In this document: positions 22,229 through 31,869 of the stretch, piece after piece
Layout of the letters: every line of letters begins with the position of its first letter
Position numbering within the stretch: the stretch's first letter is position 1
DNA from: Caulobacter sp. Root343
GTDB taxonomy: Bacteria; Pseudomonadota; Alphaproteobacteria; Caulobacterales; Caulobacteraceae
Direction: 5' to 3'
Assembly: GCF_001425745.1 (NCBI RefSeq)
Contig: NZ_LMDF01000009.1
Span: 122,722 to 186,721 of the forward strand
DNA length: 64,000 bases
Translations under genes and position numbers: made by a program
Notes under the pieces: generated by a model
Databases searched by the model: none
Seen by the model: only the letters and a program-made list of their open reading frames with translations
Told to the model about the DNA's origin: nothing

Positions 22229-22322
22229 CGTCGATCCGAAAGTGTCATTTCAGCGCCGTTGACCCCCGGTCGCGCTTAGGTTCAAGTCCGCCCTGAACTA
22301 GCGCAAATCGGGGAGGCAATGG

Positions 22323-25300
22323 ATGTCGACGGACGAGACGCCGCCAAAGGGCGGCCGCGACCTCCTGTCTTCCCTCAAGACGCGCTGGGAAAGCCTGCGC
22401 GGGGCCGTTTCCGAACGCTGGCCGCAAGCCCTGAAAGGCCCCGTGGCCATCGCCGTGGCCGGCGCGCTGATCGTCGGCTTCGGCGGCGGCTTCGCGGCCG
22501 GCAAGGGCGGGCTGTTCTTCGGCGGCGCCAAGCCGGCCGGGGCGGAGTCCGTCAAGGGCCAGGCCTGGTCGCTGTTCGGCAAGCCTCGCTCGGCCAATGC
22601 GCCGCGTCGCGGCATCCCCAAGCCGGAAGGCTTCGCCGTCTGGCAGACCCGCGTCGATAGCTCCGGCCAGGACCCCCTGGCCTGCATTCGCATGAGCAAG
22701 GACCTGGACCCGTCCAAGTCCTATGCCGACTTCGTGCTGGTCTCGCCCGACCTGGGTCGTCAGCCGTCGGTCCGCGTCAAGGGCGACGAGCTGTGCCTGG
22801 GCGGCGTCGGCTTCACCGATCATCGCATCACCCTGCTCAAGGGCTTGCCGGGTAAAGGCGGCGAGACCCTGGCGGCCAATGCCGACGTCGACTTCACGTT
22901 CGGCGAGAAGCCGCCCTATGTCGGCTTCGCCGGCGACGGCGTGATCCTGCCGCGCGAAGAGGCCGACGGCGTCGCCATCGAGACGATCAACGTCCAGACC
23001 CTGGCCGTCGAGGTCTGGCGCGTGCCGGACCGTAATCTGGTCCGCAAGTCGATCAGCGCGCCGGATCCGACCGGCGAGGGCGACTGGGCCAGCGATTATG
23101 GCGACGACGCCGTGGGCGACGATGGCCGCAAGGTCTGGAAGGGCACGGTGCCGGTCACCGGCGGCGCGACCGGCCAGAAGGCCACCACCGTCTTCCCGCT
23201 GGGCGCGGTGCTGAAGGACATGAAGGCCGGCGCCTTCGTCATCAAGGCGCGCGACGCCTCGGGCGGCCGCGACCCCGACGAGGACAACGGCGACAACAAT
23301 CCCGCCCAGGCTCGCCGCTGGATCGTGTTCACCGACATGGCCATGCTGGCCTATGACGGTTCCGAGAGCCTGGACGTGGTGGTCCGCTCGCTGAAGACCG
23401 CCAAGACCCTGTCGGGCGTGCGCGTCGCCCTGGTGGCCGCCGACGGCGAGGACCTGGCCGAGGCCAAGAGCGACGCCGACGGCCGGGTGCGCTTCCTGCG
23501 TCCGCTGCTGAAGGGTCAGGGCGCCGAGCGCGCCAAGATGGTCATGGCCTATGGGTCGCAAGGCGACCTGGCCCTGCTGGACCTCGACCGCTCGCCGGTC
23601 GACCTGTCCAAGCAAGGCGTCGGCGGCCGCACCGAGGGCGGGGTCGACGGACGCAGCGTGGCGGCCGACATCGACGGCTATCTCTATGCCGACCGCGGCA
23701 TCTATCGGCCCGGCGAGACGGTCCACCTGACCGCCATGGTCCGCGACCGGATGGCCAAGGCCGTCTCCGATCGCAAGGGCGAGATCCTGGTCAAGCGGCC
23801 GTCGGGCGTCGAATTCAAGCGCTATCCGTTCAGCCAGGCCAACGCCGGCGCGGTGCTGGCCGACATCGTCCTGCCCCGTTCGGCCCCGCGCGGCCGCTGG
23901 ACCGCCGAGCTGCACATCGAGGGCATCGAGGACGAGACCGGCTCGCTGTCGTTCTCGGTCGAGGACTTCGCCCCGCAGCGCCTGGCCGTAACCGCCACGG
24001 GCCAGGAATCCGTCCCACTGGGCGTCGGCGAAACGCGCAAGGTCGACGTCTCGGCCCGCTTCCTCTATGGCGCGCCCGGCGCCGGCCTGCAGACCCAGGG
24101 CGAGGCCCGCCTGCGCGCCGACGCCGACCCGTTCCCGGCCTATAAGGGCTTCGAATGGGGCGACCAGTCCAAGCCGTTCGACGAGAAGTTCCTCGACCTC
24201 GGCACGACGGTCACCGACGGCGAGGGCCGCGCCACCCTGTCGGTGGCCTCGACCGACGCCGGCGACACCAACCAGCCGCTGGTGGCCTCCGTCACCGCCT
24301 CGGTGTTCGAGCCCGGCGGTCGCCCGGTCCGCGAGGGCCTGGAGCTGAAGGTGCGCGGCAAGGCCGTCTACTATGGCGTCAAGGTCGACCAGGGCGAGGC
24401 CGGCAAGGGCGATCCGCCCGTCAGCCTCGACATGATCGCCGTCAACGCCGCCGGCCAGCGCATCGGCGCGACCGCCACCTACACCCTGGTAGCCGAGCGC
24501 TGGGACTATGACTGGTTCCAGCAGAACGGCCGCTGGCAGTGGCGGCGCAGCAGCCGCGACGCCGTCGTGGCCAAGGCGCAGGTCAACATCGGCGCGGGCC
24601 AACCCGCCAAGTTCACCCGCCGCCTGGGGTGGGGCGACTATCGCCTCGAGATCGAAGGCGCCGACGGCGCCAAGACCGTCACCCGCTTCTCGGCCGGCTG
24701 GGGTTCGCCCGCCAAGGAAGGCGAGGCGCCGGACGTCGTCCGCGTCACCGCCGGAACGAAGAGCTACGCGCAAGGCGACACGGTCGAGATCACCCTGAAA
24801 CCGCCCTATGCCGGTGAGGCCCAGGTGGCCGTCGCCACCGATCGCCTGATCGACTTCAAGACGGTCACGGTCGGCGAGAACGGGACCACGGTGCGCCTGA
24901 AGACCTCGGCCGCCTGGGGCGGCGGGGCCTATGTGATGGTCAGCGTCGTCCAGCCGCGCGACCCGGTCGCCTCGCCCAAGCCGCGCCGGGCCCTGGGCCT
25001 GGTCTATGTCCCGCTCGACCCGAAGAGTCGGAAGCTGACCGTGGACCTGGGCACGCCGACCAAGATCGACTCCAAGGCTCCGGTCGAGATCCCGGTGAAG
25101 GTGTCGGGCATGGGCTTTGGCCAGAAGGCCCGGATCACCATCGCGGCGGTGGACGAGGGCATTCTGCGCCTGACCCACCAGGACAGTCCCGACCCGGTGA
25201 AGTGGTACTTCGGCAAGCGGGCCCTGACCCTGAACTACCGCGACGACTACGGCCGCCTGCTCGACCCGAACCTGGGCGCGCCGGCCAACGTCAATTTCGG

Positions 25301-27383
25301 CGGCGACGAGGTCGGCGGCGAAGGCCTGACCGTCACCCCGATCAAGACGGTGGCCCTGTGGTCCGGTGTCGTGGAGACCGGCCTCGACGGCAAGGCGGTG
25401 GTCAAGCTGCCGGCCGCCGACTTCAACGGCGAGCTGCGCATCCAGGCCGTGGCCTGGACCGACACCGCCGTGGGCTCGGCGTCCAAGCCGCTGACCGTTC
25501 GCCAGCCGGTGGTGGCGGACCTGAACCTGCCGCGCTTCCTGGCCCCGGGCGACCAGGCCTACGCCACGCTGGAGCTGCACAATGTCGAGGGCAAGCCGGG
25601 CGCCTATACGGCCGAGGCGTTCTCGACCAACGGGCTGAAGGTGGCCTTCAAGAAGGTGTTCCAGCTGATCCTGGGCCAGCGCATCGCCGAGAAGATCCCG
25701 TTCCTGGCGCCAGACGTCACCGGCATCGGCAAGATCGGCTTCAAGGTCGCGGGTCCTGGCTTCACGACCACCAAGGACTATCCGATCCAGACCCGCCTGG
25801 GCTGGGGCGACATCGTGCGCACCACCACGGAGATCCAGCGTCCGGGCGAGGCCTTCACCCCGTCCTACGCCCTGCTTTCGGGCCTGGCGGCGGGCGATGT
25901 GACCATGCAGGTCAGCTATTCGCCGATCCGGGGCTTCGACCCGTCGGCGATCGCCGTGGCGCTGCAGCGCTACCCGTACGGCTGCACCGAGCAGCTGGTC
26001 TCGACGGCGTATCCGCTGCTGTACGCCCAGACCTTCTCGAACGATCCGAAGCTGAAGCGAACCCCTGCGGCCCTCGCGGGCGCGGTCGGCAAGCTGCTGG
26101 ACCGCCAGACCCTGGACGGCGCCTTCGGCCTGTGGCGGGTCGGCGACGGCGAGGCCGACCCGTGGCTGGGAGCCTACGTCGTCGACTTCCTGCTGGAGGC
26201 CAAGGCGCAAGGCGTCGCCGTCCCCGACAACGCCATCGACAAGGCCGTCGGGGCCATGCGCCAGGTCAGCCGGCCCGAGGGCTTCTCGTCGGTCGCCTAC
26301 CGCATGGAATATCCGGGCTGGTGGGCGTCGAACGAGGACGCCTCCAAGAAGGCCACCGAACGGATGCGCCGCCGCGCCTCGGCCTACGCCCTCTATGTGA
26401 TGGCCAAGGCCGGCAAGGGCGACTTGGCTCGCCTGCGCTGGTGGCACGACGTCCAGATGAAGGACGAGGCCCAGCCGATCGCGAAAGCCTATGTCGCCGC
26501 CGGCCTCGCCCGGATGGGCGACAACGCCCGCGCCCGCTCGGCCATGCGCCAGGCGGTCAACGCCCTGGGCTACCGCGACGAACAGGACTGGTACCAGTCG
26601 CCGCTGCGTGACACGGCCGTGCTGACCGCTCTGGCCGCCGAGTCCGGCATGATGGACGTCGCCCGCCAGCTGCAAGGCCGGCTGGAGAACTCGGTCAAGG
26701 ATCCGGACGCCCTGAACACCCAGGAACAGGCGGCGCTGCTGCACGCGGCCAACGCCCTGCTCCAGGCCTCGGGCCCGATGTCGATCGACGCCCAGGGCGC
26801 CAACCCGCTGCCCCCGGCCGGCGGCGCGCCGCGCTGGGCGGTCGGCAAGTTGGCCGACGCCCACTTCGTCAACACCGGCAAGGGCGTGGTGTGGCGGACG
26901 GTCAGCGTGCGCGGCACCCCGACCTCGGCCCCAGGCTCCTCGGCGGCCGGCCTGTCGGTGTCCAAGCAGCTGCTGTCGATGGGCGGCGGGGCGATCGACC
27001 CGGCCGCGATCCGCCAGGGCGACCGGGTGATCGTGCTGGTTTCGGGCCACTCGATGCAGGCTCGCTCGACGGCTCTCGTCGTCGACGACGCCCTGCCGGC
27101 CGGCTTCGAGATCGAGACCACGCTCGGCGCCGACGACGCCCAGAACGGTCCGTACAAGTTCCTCGGCGAGCTGACCGCCGCCGACGTCCAGGAAAGCCGC
27201 GACGACCGCTTCATCGCCGCCCTGGACCTGGAGGGGAACAAGAGCTTCGCCCTGGCCTATGTGGCCCGGGCGGTGACGCCGGGTTCGTTCTTCCTGCCCG
27301 GCGCGGTGGCCAAGGACATGTATCGTCCGGCCGTGGCGGCCCGCTCGGAAGCCTCGCGCGCGACGATCGCGCCGGGGCCGTGA
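22323..27383 (+). CDS. Bacterial alpha-2-macroglobulin (thioester-containing protease trap)
   Basis: 1686 residues. An N-terminal membrane segment lies at about residues 41-60 after a 40-residue cytoplasmic lead, so this is a periplasmic protein with an uncleaved anchor rather than a lipoprotein. Macroglobulin-like beta domains fill the N-terminal two thirds (DGYLYADRGIYRPGETVHLTAMVRD near residue 450). The thioester motif CTEQ is intact at residues 1221-1224 (YPYGCTEQLVSTAYPLLYAQ), followed by an alpha/alpha toroid region and a C-terminal receptor-like beta domain. It is coupled to pbpC, the classic partner: the trap guards the periplasm and PBP1C may repair peptidoglycan. This is inferred from the conserved pairing. 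Confidence 0.94.
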   Translation: MSTDETPPKGGRDLLSSLKTRWESLRGAVSERWPQALKGPVAIAVAGALIVGFGGGFAAGKGGLFFGGAKPAGAESVKGQAWSLFGKPRSANAPRRGIPKPEGFAVWQTRVDSSGQDPLACIRMSKDLDPSKSYADFVLVSPDLGRQPSVRVKGDELCLGGVGFTDHRITLLKGLPGKGGETLAANADVDFTFGEKPPYVGFAGDGVILPREEADGVAIETINVQTLAVEVWRVPDRNLVRKSISAPDPTGEGDWASDYGDDAVGDDGRKVWKGTVPVTGGATGQKATTVFPLGAVLKDMKAGAFVIKARDASGGRDPDEDNGDNNPAQARRWIVFTDMAMLAYDGSESLDVVVRSLKTAKTLSGVRVALVAADGEDLAEAKSDADGRVRFLRPLLKGQGAERAKMVMAYGSQGDLALLDLDRSPVDLSKQGVGGRTEGGVDGRSVAADIDGYLYADRGIYRPGETVHLTAMVRDRMAKAVSDRKGEILVKRPSGVEFKRYPFSQANAGAVLADIVLPRSAPRGRWTAELHIEGIEDETGSLSFSVEDFAPQRLAVTATGQESVPLGVGETRKVDVSARFLYGAPGAGLQTQGEARLRADADPFPAYKGFEWGDQSKPFDEKFLDLGTTVTDGEGRATLSVASTDAGDTNQPLVASVTASVFEPGGRPVREGLELKVRGKAVYYGVKVDQGEAGKGDPPVSLDMIAVNAAGQRIGATATYTLVAERWDYDWFQQNGRWQWRRSSRDAVVAKAQVNIGAGQPAKFTRRLGWGDYRLEIEGADGAKTVTRFSAGWGSPAKEGEAPDVVRVTAGTKSYAQGDTVEITLKPPYAGEAQVAVATDRLIDFKTVTVGENGTTVRLKTSAAWGGGAYVMVSVVQPRDPVASPKPRRALGLVYVPLDPKSRKLTVDLGTPTKIDSKAPVEIPVKVSGMGFGQKARITIAAVDEGILRLTHQDSPDPVKWYFGKRALTLNYRDDYGRLLDPNLGAPANVNFGGDEVGGEGLTVTPIKTVALWSGVVETGLDGKAVVKLPAADFNGELRIQAVAWTDTAVGSASKPLTVRQPVVADLNLPRFLAPGDQAYATLELHNVEGKPGAYTAEAFSTNGLKVAFKKVFQLILGQRIAEKIPFLAPDVTGIGKIGFKVAGPGFTTTKDYPIQTRLGWGDIVRTTTEIQRPGEAFTPSYALLSGLAAGDVTMQVSYSPIRGFDPSAIAVALQRYPYGCTEQLVSTAYPLLYAQTFSNDPKLKRTPAALAGAVGKLLDRQTLDGAFGLWRVGDGEADPWLGAYVVDFLLEAKAQGVAVPDNAIDKAVGAMRQVSRPEGFSSVAYRMEYPGWWASNEDASKKATERMRRRASAYALYVMAKAGKGDLARLRWWHDVQMKDEAQPIAKAYVAAGLARMGDNARARSAMRQAVNALGYRDEQDWYQSPLRDTAVLTALAAESGMMDVARQLQGRLENSVKDPDALNTQEQAALLHAANALLQASGPMSIDAQGANPLPPAGGAPRWAVGKLADAHFVNTGKGVVWRTVSVRGTPTSAPGSSAAGLSVSKQLLSMGGGAIDPAAIRQGDRVIVLVSGHSMQARSTALVVDDALPAGFEIETTLGADDAQNGPYKFLGELTAADVQESRDDRFIAALDLEGNKSFALAYVARAVTPGSFFLPGAVAKDMYRPAVAARSEASRATIAPGP

Positions 27384-27402
27384 GGGTGTCGCGTCGAGCG
27401 CC

Positions 27403-27540
27403 CTTCTTCCCCCTCCGGGGGAGGCGGGCCGCAGGCCCGGAGGGGGCAAGTCGGTAATGGCTCTCCGTGTTGCCGGTGGGCCGCTCCTTACTCGCCCCCT
27501 CCGGATGCTGCGCATCCTCCTCCCCCGGAGGGGGAAGAAG
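27403..27540. repeat. Pair of inverted palindromic intergenic repeats between the macroglobulin gene and pbpC
   Basis: Two units in opposite orientation: 27403-27450 (CTTCTTCCCCCTCCGGGGGAGG ... CCGGAGGGGGCAAG) and about 27491-27540 (the reverse complement, CGCCCCCTCCGGATGCTGC ... CCCCCGGAGGGGGAAGAAG). Each unit folds on itself and the two can pair with each other. The same family occurs at 55850-55956. The right unit lies within the pbpC reading frame and contains its second possible ATG. Confidence 0.85.
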
Positions 27541-29583
27541 GGTGACCCTGTCCCGCGCCTGACCAAGGTCCTGATCGCCGTCGTAACGGTCGAGGTCGCC
27601 CTCTTCGCCCTCAGCGCCGCATTCCCGCCGGACATGACCCGCGCTCGGCACTCCTCGCCAGTCACCCTGGACCGACGCGGCGCCTGGCTGCGCGCGCTGC
27701 CGGTCGAGGACGGTCGCTGGCGGATCCGGGCCGATCTCGACCGCACCGACCCAACCTTCCAAAAGCGCCTGATCAAGGTCGAGGACGCGCGCTTCTACCT
27801 GCATCTGGGCGTCGATCCGCTGTCTCTGGTCCGCGCCGTCGGGTCGGCGGTGGTCCATGGCCGCGCGACCTCGGGCGCCTCGACTCTGACCATGCAGACC
27901 GCGCGGCTGCTGGAGCCGCGACCGCGCAATCTCGGCTCGAAGCTGATCGAGATGGTTCGCGCCGTGCAGCTGGAGTCGCGGCTGTCCAAGCGCGAGATCC
28001 TGGCCCTGTATCTGACCCTGGCCCCCTATGGCGGCAATCTGGAAGGCGCGCGGGCGGCCAGCCTCAGCTACTTCGGCCACGAGCCGTCCAGCCTCACCGA
28101 CGGCGAGCAGGCGCTGCTGATTGCTCTGCCGCAATCGCCTGAAGCCCGTCGCCCCGACCGCCGGCCCGACGCCGCCAAGGCAGCCCGGAGCGGGGTTCTG
28201 GCCAAGATGGTCCGCGCCCGCGCCATTACCCAGGCCGCCGCTTACGAGGCCGAGAACGAACCCCTGCCGCGCCGGTCGCCGTTCCCGACCCTGGCTTGGC
28301 ACGTCGCCGGCGAACTGGCTCGGAATGCGCCCGCCAACCAGGCCAGCGTGGTCTCGACCCTCGACGCCGATCTGCAGTCCCGCCTGGAGCCGATGGCCGC
28401 CGCCGTGGCGGGCGCGCAAGGACCGGACGCCACCGCCGCCATCCTGGTGGTCGAGATCAAGAACCGCGCCGTGCGCGCCGCCGTCGGCTCGGCCGGCCGC
28501 GACCGCGCCGGGGGGTGGGTCGACATGACCCGCGCCCTGCGCTCGCCAGGCTCGGCTCTGAAGCCGTTCATCTACGCCATGGCCATGGACGACGGCCTGG
28601 TCGCCGCCGACACCCAGCTGGCCGACAGCGCCACCCGTTTCGCCGACTACCAGCCCGAGAACTTCGACCGGGTGTTCCACGACAAGGTCACGGTGCGCGA
28701 GGCCCTGGCCCATTCGCTGAACGTCCCGGCCGTGGCCACCCTGGAAAAGCTTGGACCCGAGGCCTTCGCCGGTCGCATCGAGGCCGCCGGCGCGCACCTG
28801 GCCCGGCCCAAGGCCCAGCTGAAGGAGGCGGGCCTGGCCCTGGCGCTCGGCGGCGAGGGCATCACCTGGCGCGACCTGGTCATGCTGTACGCCGCCCTCG
28901 GCGACGGCGGCATCGCCAAGCCGCTGGCCTGGACCGAAGAGGACGCCAAGGCTCGTGAACGCTCCGGCGGCACGCGGCTGGTGCGTCCCGAGGCGGCGCG
29001 GCAGGTGCTGGACATCCTGCGCGAGGCCCCGGCCCCGCGGGGCCGCGCGCCGTCAGCCCTGACGCGGGGCGGGCCGTCGATGGCGTTCAAGACCGGCACT
29101 TCGTACGGCTTCCGCGACGCGGTGGCGGCCGGAGTGGTCGGTGGCTATGCGATCCTGGTCTGGACGGGCCGGGCCGACGGCGGCGCGCGCGGCGGACTGA
29201 CGGGACGCGACGCGGCCCTGCCGCTGCTGTTCGACGTCGCCGACGCCATCGGAACCGCGAGCTCGGCCCCGCGCCCGATCGCGCCGAAATCCGCGCCGCT
29301 GGGCCTCCAACAGCTCCGTGCGGCCGACGCCGGCCCGCGCCTGATCTTCCCGCCGGACGGGGCCTCGGTGCAGGTCGAGGCGCTGGGCGCGAAATCGCGC
29401 GGCCTGGTGCTCGCCGCCCAGGGCGAGAGCCTGACCTGGTACGTGGAGGGCGCGCCGCTGGACCTCGACCCGGTCAGCGGCCGGGCGATCTGGAGACCGG
29501 CCGCGCCGGGGTTTTACAGGCTGTCGGTGGTGGATGCGCAGGGGCGCAGGGTGACGGCCAAGGTGCGGATCAAGGGGGAATAG
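27457..29583 (+). CDS. pbpC: Penicillin-binding protein 1C
   Basis: Bifunctional peptidoglycan synthase, 708 residues from the ATG at 27457. A membrane anchor (LTKVLIAVVTVEVALFALSAAF) starts near residue 35. The GT51 transglycosylase domain follows (VEDARFYLHLGVDPLSLVRA, GASTLTMQTARLLE), then the transpeptidase domain with SALK in PGSALKPF (Ser-x-x-Lys), SLN in AHSLNVPAV and KTGTSYGFRDA. A PBP1C C-terminal domain ends the protein. The start is uncertain: no good ribosome-binding site precedes 27457, the next in-frame ATG at 27505 lies inside an intergenic repeat, and the residues between come from the repeat. Confidence 0.92.
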   Translation: MALRVAGGPLLTRPLRMLRILLPRRGKKGDPVPRLTKVLIAVVTVEVALFALSAAFPPDMTRARHSSPVTLDRRGAWLRALPVEDGRWRIRADLDRTDPTFQKRLIKVEDARFYLHLGVDPLSLVRAVGSAVVHGRATSGASTLTMQTARLLEPRPRNLGSKLIEMVRAVQLESRLSKREILALYLTLAPYGGNLEGARAASLSYFGHEPSSLTDGEQALLIALPQSPEARRPDRRPDAAKAARSGVLAKMVRARAITQAAAYEAENEPLPRRSPFPTLAWHVAGELARNAPANQASVVSTLDADLQSRLEPMAAAVAGAQGPDATAAILVVEIKNRAVRAAVGSAGRDRAGGWVDMTRALRSPGSALKPFIYAMAMDDGLVAADTQLADSATRFADYQPENFDRVFHDKVTVREALAHSLNVPAVATLEKLGPEAFAGRIEAAGAHLARPKAQLKEAGLALALGGEGITWRDLVMLYAALGDGGIAKPLAWTEEDAKARERSGGTRLVRPEAARQVLDILREAPAPRGRAPSALTRGGPSMAFKTGTSYGFRDAVAAGVVGGYAILVWTGRADGGARGGLTGRDAALPLLFDVADAIGTASSAPRPIAPKSAPLGLQQLRAADAGPRLIFPPDGASVQVEALGAKSRGLVLAAQGESLTWYVEGAPLDLDPVSGRAIWRPAAPGFYRLSVVDAQGRRVTAKVRIKGE

Positions 29584-29608
29584 GCTCCCCATCATCCACA
29601 AAAAACCG

Positions 29609-29705
29609 TGTCATCCCGGAAGCCTCGCAGAGGCTATCCGGGACCGCCGCAAGCGCTGCGCTTGTTGCGGTCCCGGGTCTGCGCTGCGCTACGCCCGGGA
29701 TGACA
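29609..29705. repeat. Palindromic intergenic repeat (TGTCATCCCGG family)
   Basis: Begins TGTCATCCCGG and ends with the inverted CCGGGATGACA, with internal complementary arms (GGGACCGCCGCAAGCGC against GCGCTTGTTGCGGTCCC). It lies between the convergent pbpC and carbonic anhydrase genes. A second member is at 36785-36884. It may act as a bidirectional terminator or RNA end stabiliser. Confidence 0.8.
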
Positions 29706-29716
29706 ATTTCAGGTCG

Positions 29717-30343
29717 TCACCCCGGCAGGCTGACCAGCCGCTGGTAGTCCTCGACATTGGCGATGCCAATGTTCAGGTCGGTGACCAGGCCGTTGCTCAG
29801 CGAATAGACCCAGCCATGCACGGCCAGCGACTGGCCGCGCGCCCAGGCGTCCTGGACGAAGACGTCGGCGGCGACGTTGCGCACCTGGCGGGCGACGTTC
29901 AGCTCGGTCAGGCGATCAAGCATGGCGCGCTTTTCCGGGATCGCCTCCAGCTCGTGCTTGTGTTCGGCATGGACCTCGCGAATCGGGTGCAGCCAGTGGT
30001 CGACCAGGCCCCGGCGCTGGCCGTCGATGGCCGCCGCCACGCCGCCGCAGCCGTAGTGGCCCACGACCATGATGTGCTTGACCTTCAGCACGTCGACCGC
30101 GAACTGCAGCACGGACAGGTAGTTGGCGTCCTGCGGCGGCGCCAGGTTGGCGACATTGCGATGGACGAACAGCTCGCCCGGATCCAGGCCGACGATCTCG
30201 TTGGCCGGCACGCGACTGTCGCTGCAGCCGATCCACAGATATTCGGGGCTCTGCTGGCCCTCCAGGCGCTTGAAGAAGTCGGGGTCGACCTCGGTCTTTC
30301 CCTTCGACCAGGCGGCGTTCTTGGCTTTCAGATCTTCAAGCAT
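29717..30343 (-). CDS. Beta-class carbonic anhydrase (cytoplasmic type)
   Basis: 208 residues with no signal peptide. Zinc ligands and catalytic dyad appear in WIGCSDSRVPANEIVG and VVGHYGCGGVAAAI, and the N-terminus (LEDLKAKNAAW) matches the Can/CynT type. It supplies bicarbonate for carboxylases. Its start codon directly abuts the stop of the upstream GST-like gene, so it is probably the last gene of that operon. Confidence 0.94.
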   Translation of the reverse strand: MLEDLKAKNAAWSKGKTEVDPDFFKRLEGQQSPEYLWIGCSDSRVPANEIVGLDPGELFVHRNVANLAPPQDANYLSVLQFAVDVLKVKHIMVVGHYGCGGVAAAIDGQRRGLVDHWLHPIREVHAEHKHELEAIPEKRAMLDRLTELNVARQVRNVAADVFVQDAWARGQSLAVHGWVYSLSNGLVTDLNIGIANVEDYQRLVSLPG

Positions 30344-30976
30344 CTAGCGCTCCGGATGATGGTCGGGATGGGCGGCGGCGATGGCCGGGTGCTTGGCCGC
30401 GCGGGTGGCGGCCGCCTGGATCGCCGGGAACGGGGACAGGTCGACATTGAAGCGGCCGGCGTTGAACACCTGAGGCACCAGCAGGCAGTCGAGCAGGCCG
30501 GGGCCGTCGCCATAGGCGAAGCCGCCGGAATATTTGGCGACCATCGGCTCCAGCGCCCGGAAGCCGTCGCTGATCCAGCGGGCCACCCAGGCGTTGCGGT
30601 CGGTCTCGCCGATCTCCAGCGCCGTCAGCTGGCGCAGGATCCGCAGGTTGTTCAGCGGATGGATGTCGCAGGCGATGATCTCGGCCATGCCGCGCACGAT
30701 GGCCCGCTCGAACGGGGCGGTCGGCAGCAGGCGCGGCTCGGGCACGACCTCGTCCAGCCATTCCAGGATGGCCAGGCTCTGGGTCAGCGGACGGCCGTCG
30801 ACCTCCAGGGTCGGGACCAGGGCCTGGCCGTTGAGGGCGCGATAGGCCTTGTCCTGATGGGCGTTGGCGACCAGGTCCACGGGCCGCAGGTCGTAGGACA
30901 GGCCCTTCAGGTTCAGGCCGATCCGCACCCGATAGGGCGCGCTGGCGCGTTTGGCGCTGTGCAGGACGAGCTTCAT
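30344..30976 (-). CDS. maiA: Zeta-class glutathione S-transferase (maleylacetoacetate/maleylpyruvate isomerase)
   Basis: 210 residues. The N-terminal thioredoxin-like domain has RASAPYRVRIGLNLKGL, the glutathione-contact region of zeta-class GSTs, and ALVPTLEVDGRPLTQSLAILEWL. The helical domain has CDIHPLNNLRILR, diagnostic of MaiA. It isomerises a maleyl intermediate of tyrosine or gentisate breakdown using glutathione. The adjacent short FAH-family gene suggests a maleyl-to-fumaryl-to-fumarate pair; no homogentisate dioxygenase is nearby. Confidence 0.9.
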   Translation of the reverse strand: MKLVLHSAKRASAPYRVRIGLNLKGLSYDLRPVDLVANAHQDKAYRALNGQALVPTLEVDGRPLTQSLAILEWLDEVVPEPRLLPTAPFERAIVRGMAEIIACDIHPLNNLRILRQLTALEIGETDRNAWVARWISDGFRALEPMVAKYSGGFAYGDGPGLLDCLLVPQVFNAGRFNVDLSPFPAIQAAATRAAKHPAIAAAHPDHHPER

Positions 30977-30987
30977 CCCATGCCCCT

Positions 30988-31668
30988 CTAGATCAAGGTG
31001 AACTCAAGACGGCCAACGCCCTCGACCTCGCCGACGATCCTGTCGCCGCGGACGATGGCCCCGACGCCTTCGGGGGTTCCCGTGAAGATCAGGTCGCCGG
31101 CGGCCAGGGTCCACAGGTCGCTGGCCTTGGCGATGACCTCGCCGATGTTCCAGATCATGTCGCCGACCTGGCCGCGCTGGCGCTCGGCGCCGTTGACCGA
31201 CAGGGTGACGGCGGCCTCGGGCGCAGGGGCGTCCATCACCCGGATGGCGCTGATCGGGGCGCTGGCGTCGAAGGCCTTGCCGGCTTCCCACGGCTGGCCC
31301 TTGGCCTTGGCGGCGCCTTGCAGGTCGCGGCGGGTCAGGTCGACGCCGACCGCGTAGCCGAATACGGCCGCCAGGGCCTGCTCGGGCGTCAGGTTCGCGC
31401 CGCCGCTCTTCAGCGCCACCACCAGTTCGATCTCGTGGTGCAGGTCGCCGGTCGCCGGCGGGTAGGGAATCTCGGCCGCCAGCGGCGCGACCGCGTCGGC
31501 GGGCTTGGCGAAGAAGAACGGCGGATCGCGCTCGTCGCCGCCCATTTCGCGGCGGTGGGCGGCGTAGTTGCGGCCGACGCAGAGGATGCGGCGCACCGGA
31601 AAAACTGAATCCGATCCTTCCACCGGAACCGTCGGAAGGGTGTGCGGAGGAAAGGCGTAGGTCGTCAT
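30988..31668 (-). CDS. Fumarylacetoacetate/fumarylpyruvate hydrolase family protein
   Basis: 226 residues, the short FAHD1/YcgM-like form rather than full-length FAH. Motifs are ILCVGRNYAAH, FFFAKPADAV, HHEIELVVAL with the metal-binding His/Glu residues, and GDLIFTGTPEGVGAI. It cleaves a C-C bond in acylpyruvates. It is followed after 11 bases by the isomerase gene, so the two probably act in sequence (fumarylpyruvate or fumarylacetoacetate). Confidence 0.9.
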   Translation of the reverse strand: MTTYAFPPHTLPTVPVEGSDSVFPVRRILCVGRNYAAHRREMGGDERDPPFFFAKPADAVAPLAAEIPYPPATGDLHHEIELVVALKSGGANLTPEQALAAVFGYAVGVDLTRRDLQGAAKAKGQPWEAGKAFDASAPISAIRVMDAPAPEAAVTLSVNGAERQRGQVGDMIWNIGEVIAKASDLWTLAAGDLIFTGTPEGVGAIVRGDRIVGEVEGVGRLEFTLI

Positions 31669-31869
31669 GGCGCCTCGTTTAGCGCCAAACGCCGCGCGCC
31701 AAAACCCTTGTCACGCAGGGATGCGTCTCGGCCTCAAAGTGGTCGCCGTTCAGAAATCCCCCGGTTGAACGCCCGGCCTAAACGTTCTTTCACTTGCCCC
31801 GGTTGGCGCCGGCGAGTCATGACGGTGCTGGGGAATTCTGGGCGGCTTATTGGGGGCATTAGGACGCGC

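Noticed and set aside
22275..22300. GGTTCAAGTCC resembling a tRNA T-arm
   Set aside because: No complementary T-stem, acceptor or anticodon arm can be formed around it.
22245..27776. Very long open frame antisense to the macroglobulin gene
   Set aside because: High GC content keeps antisense frames open; its translation is low-complexity (His/Asp/Gly/Arg-rich) with no domain, while the plus strand encodes a clear family.
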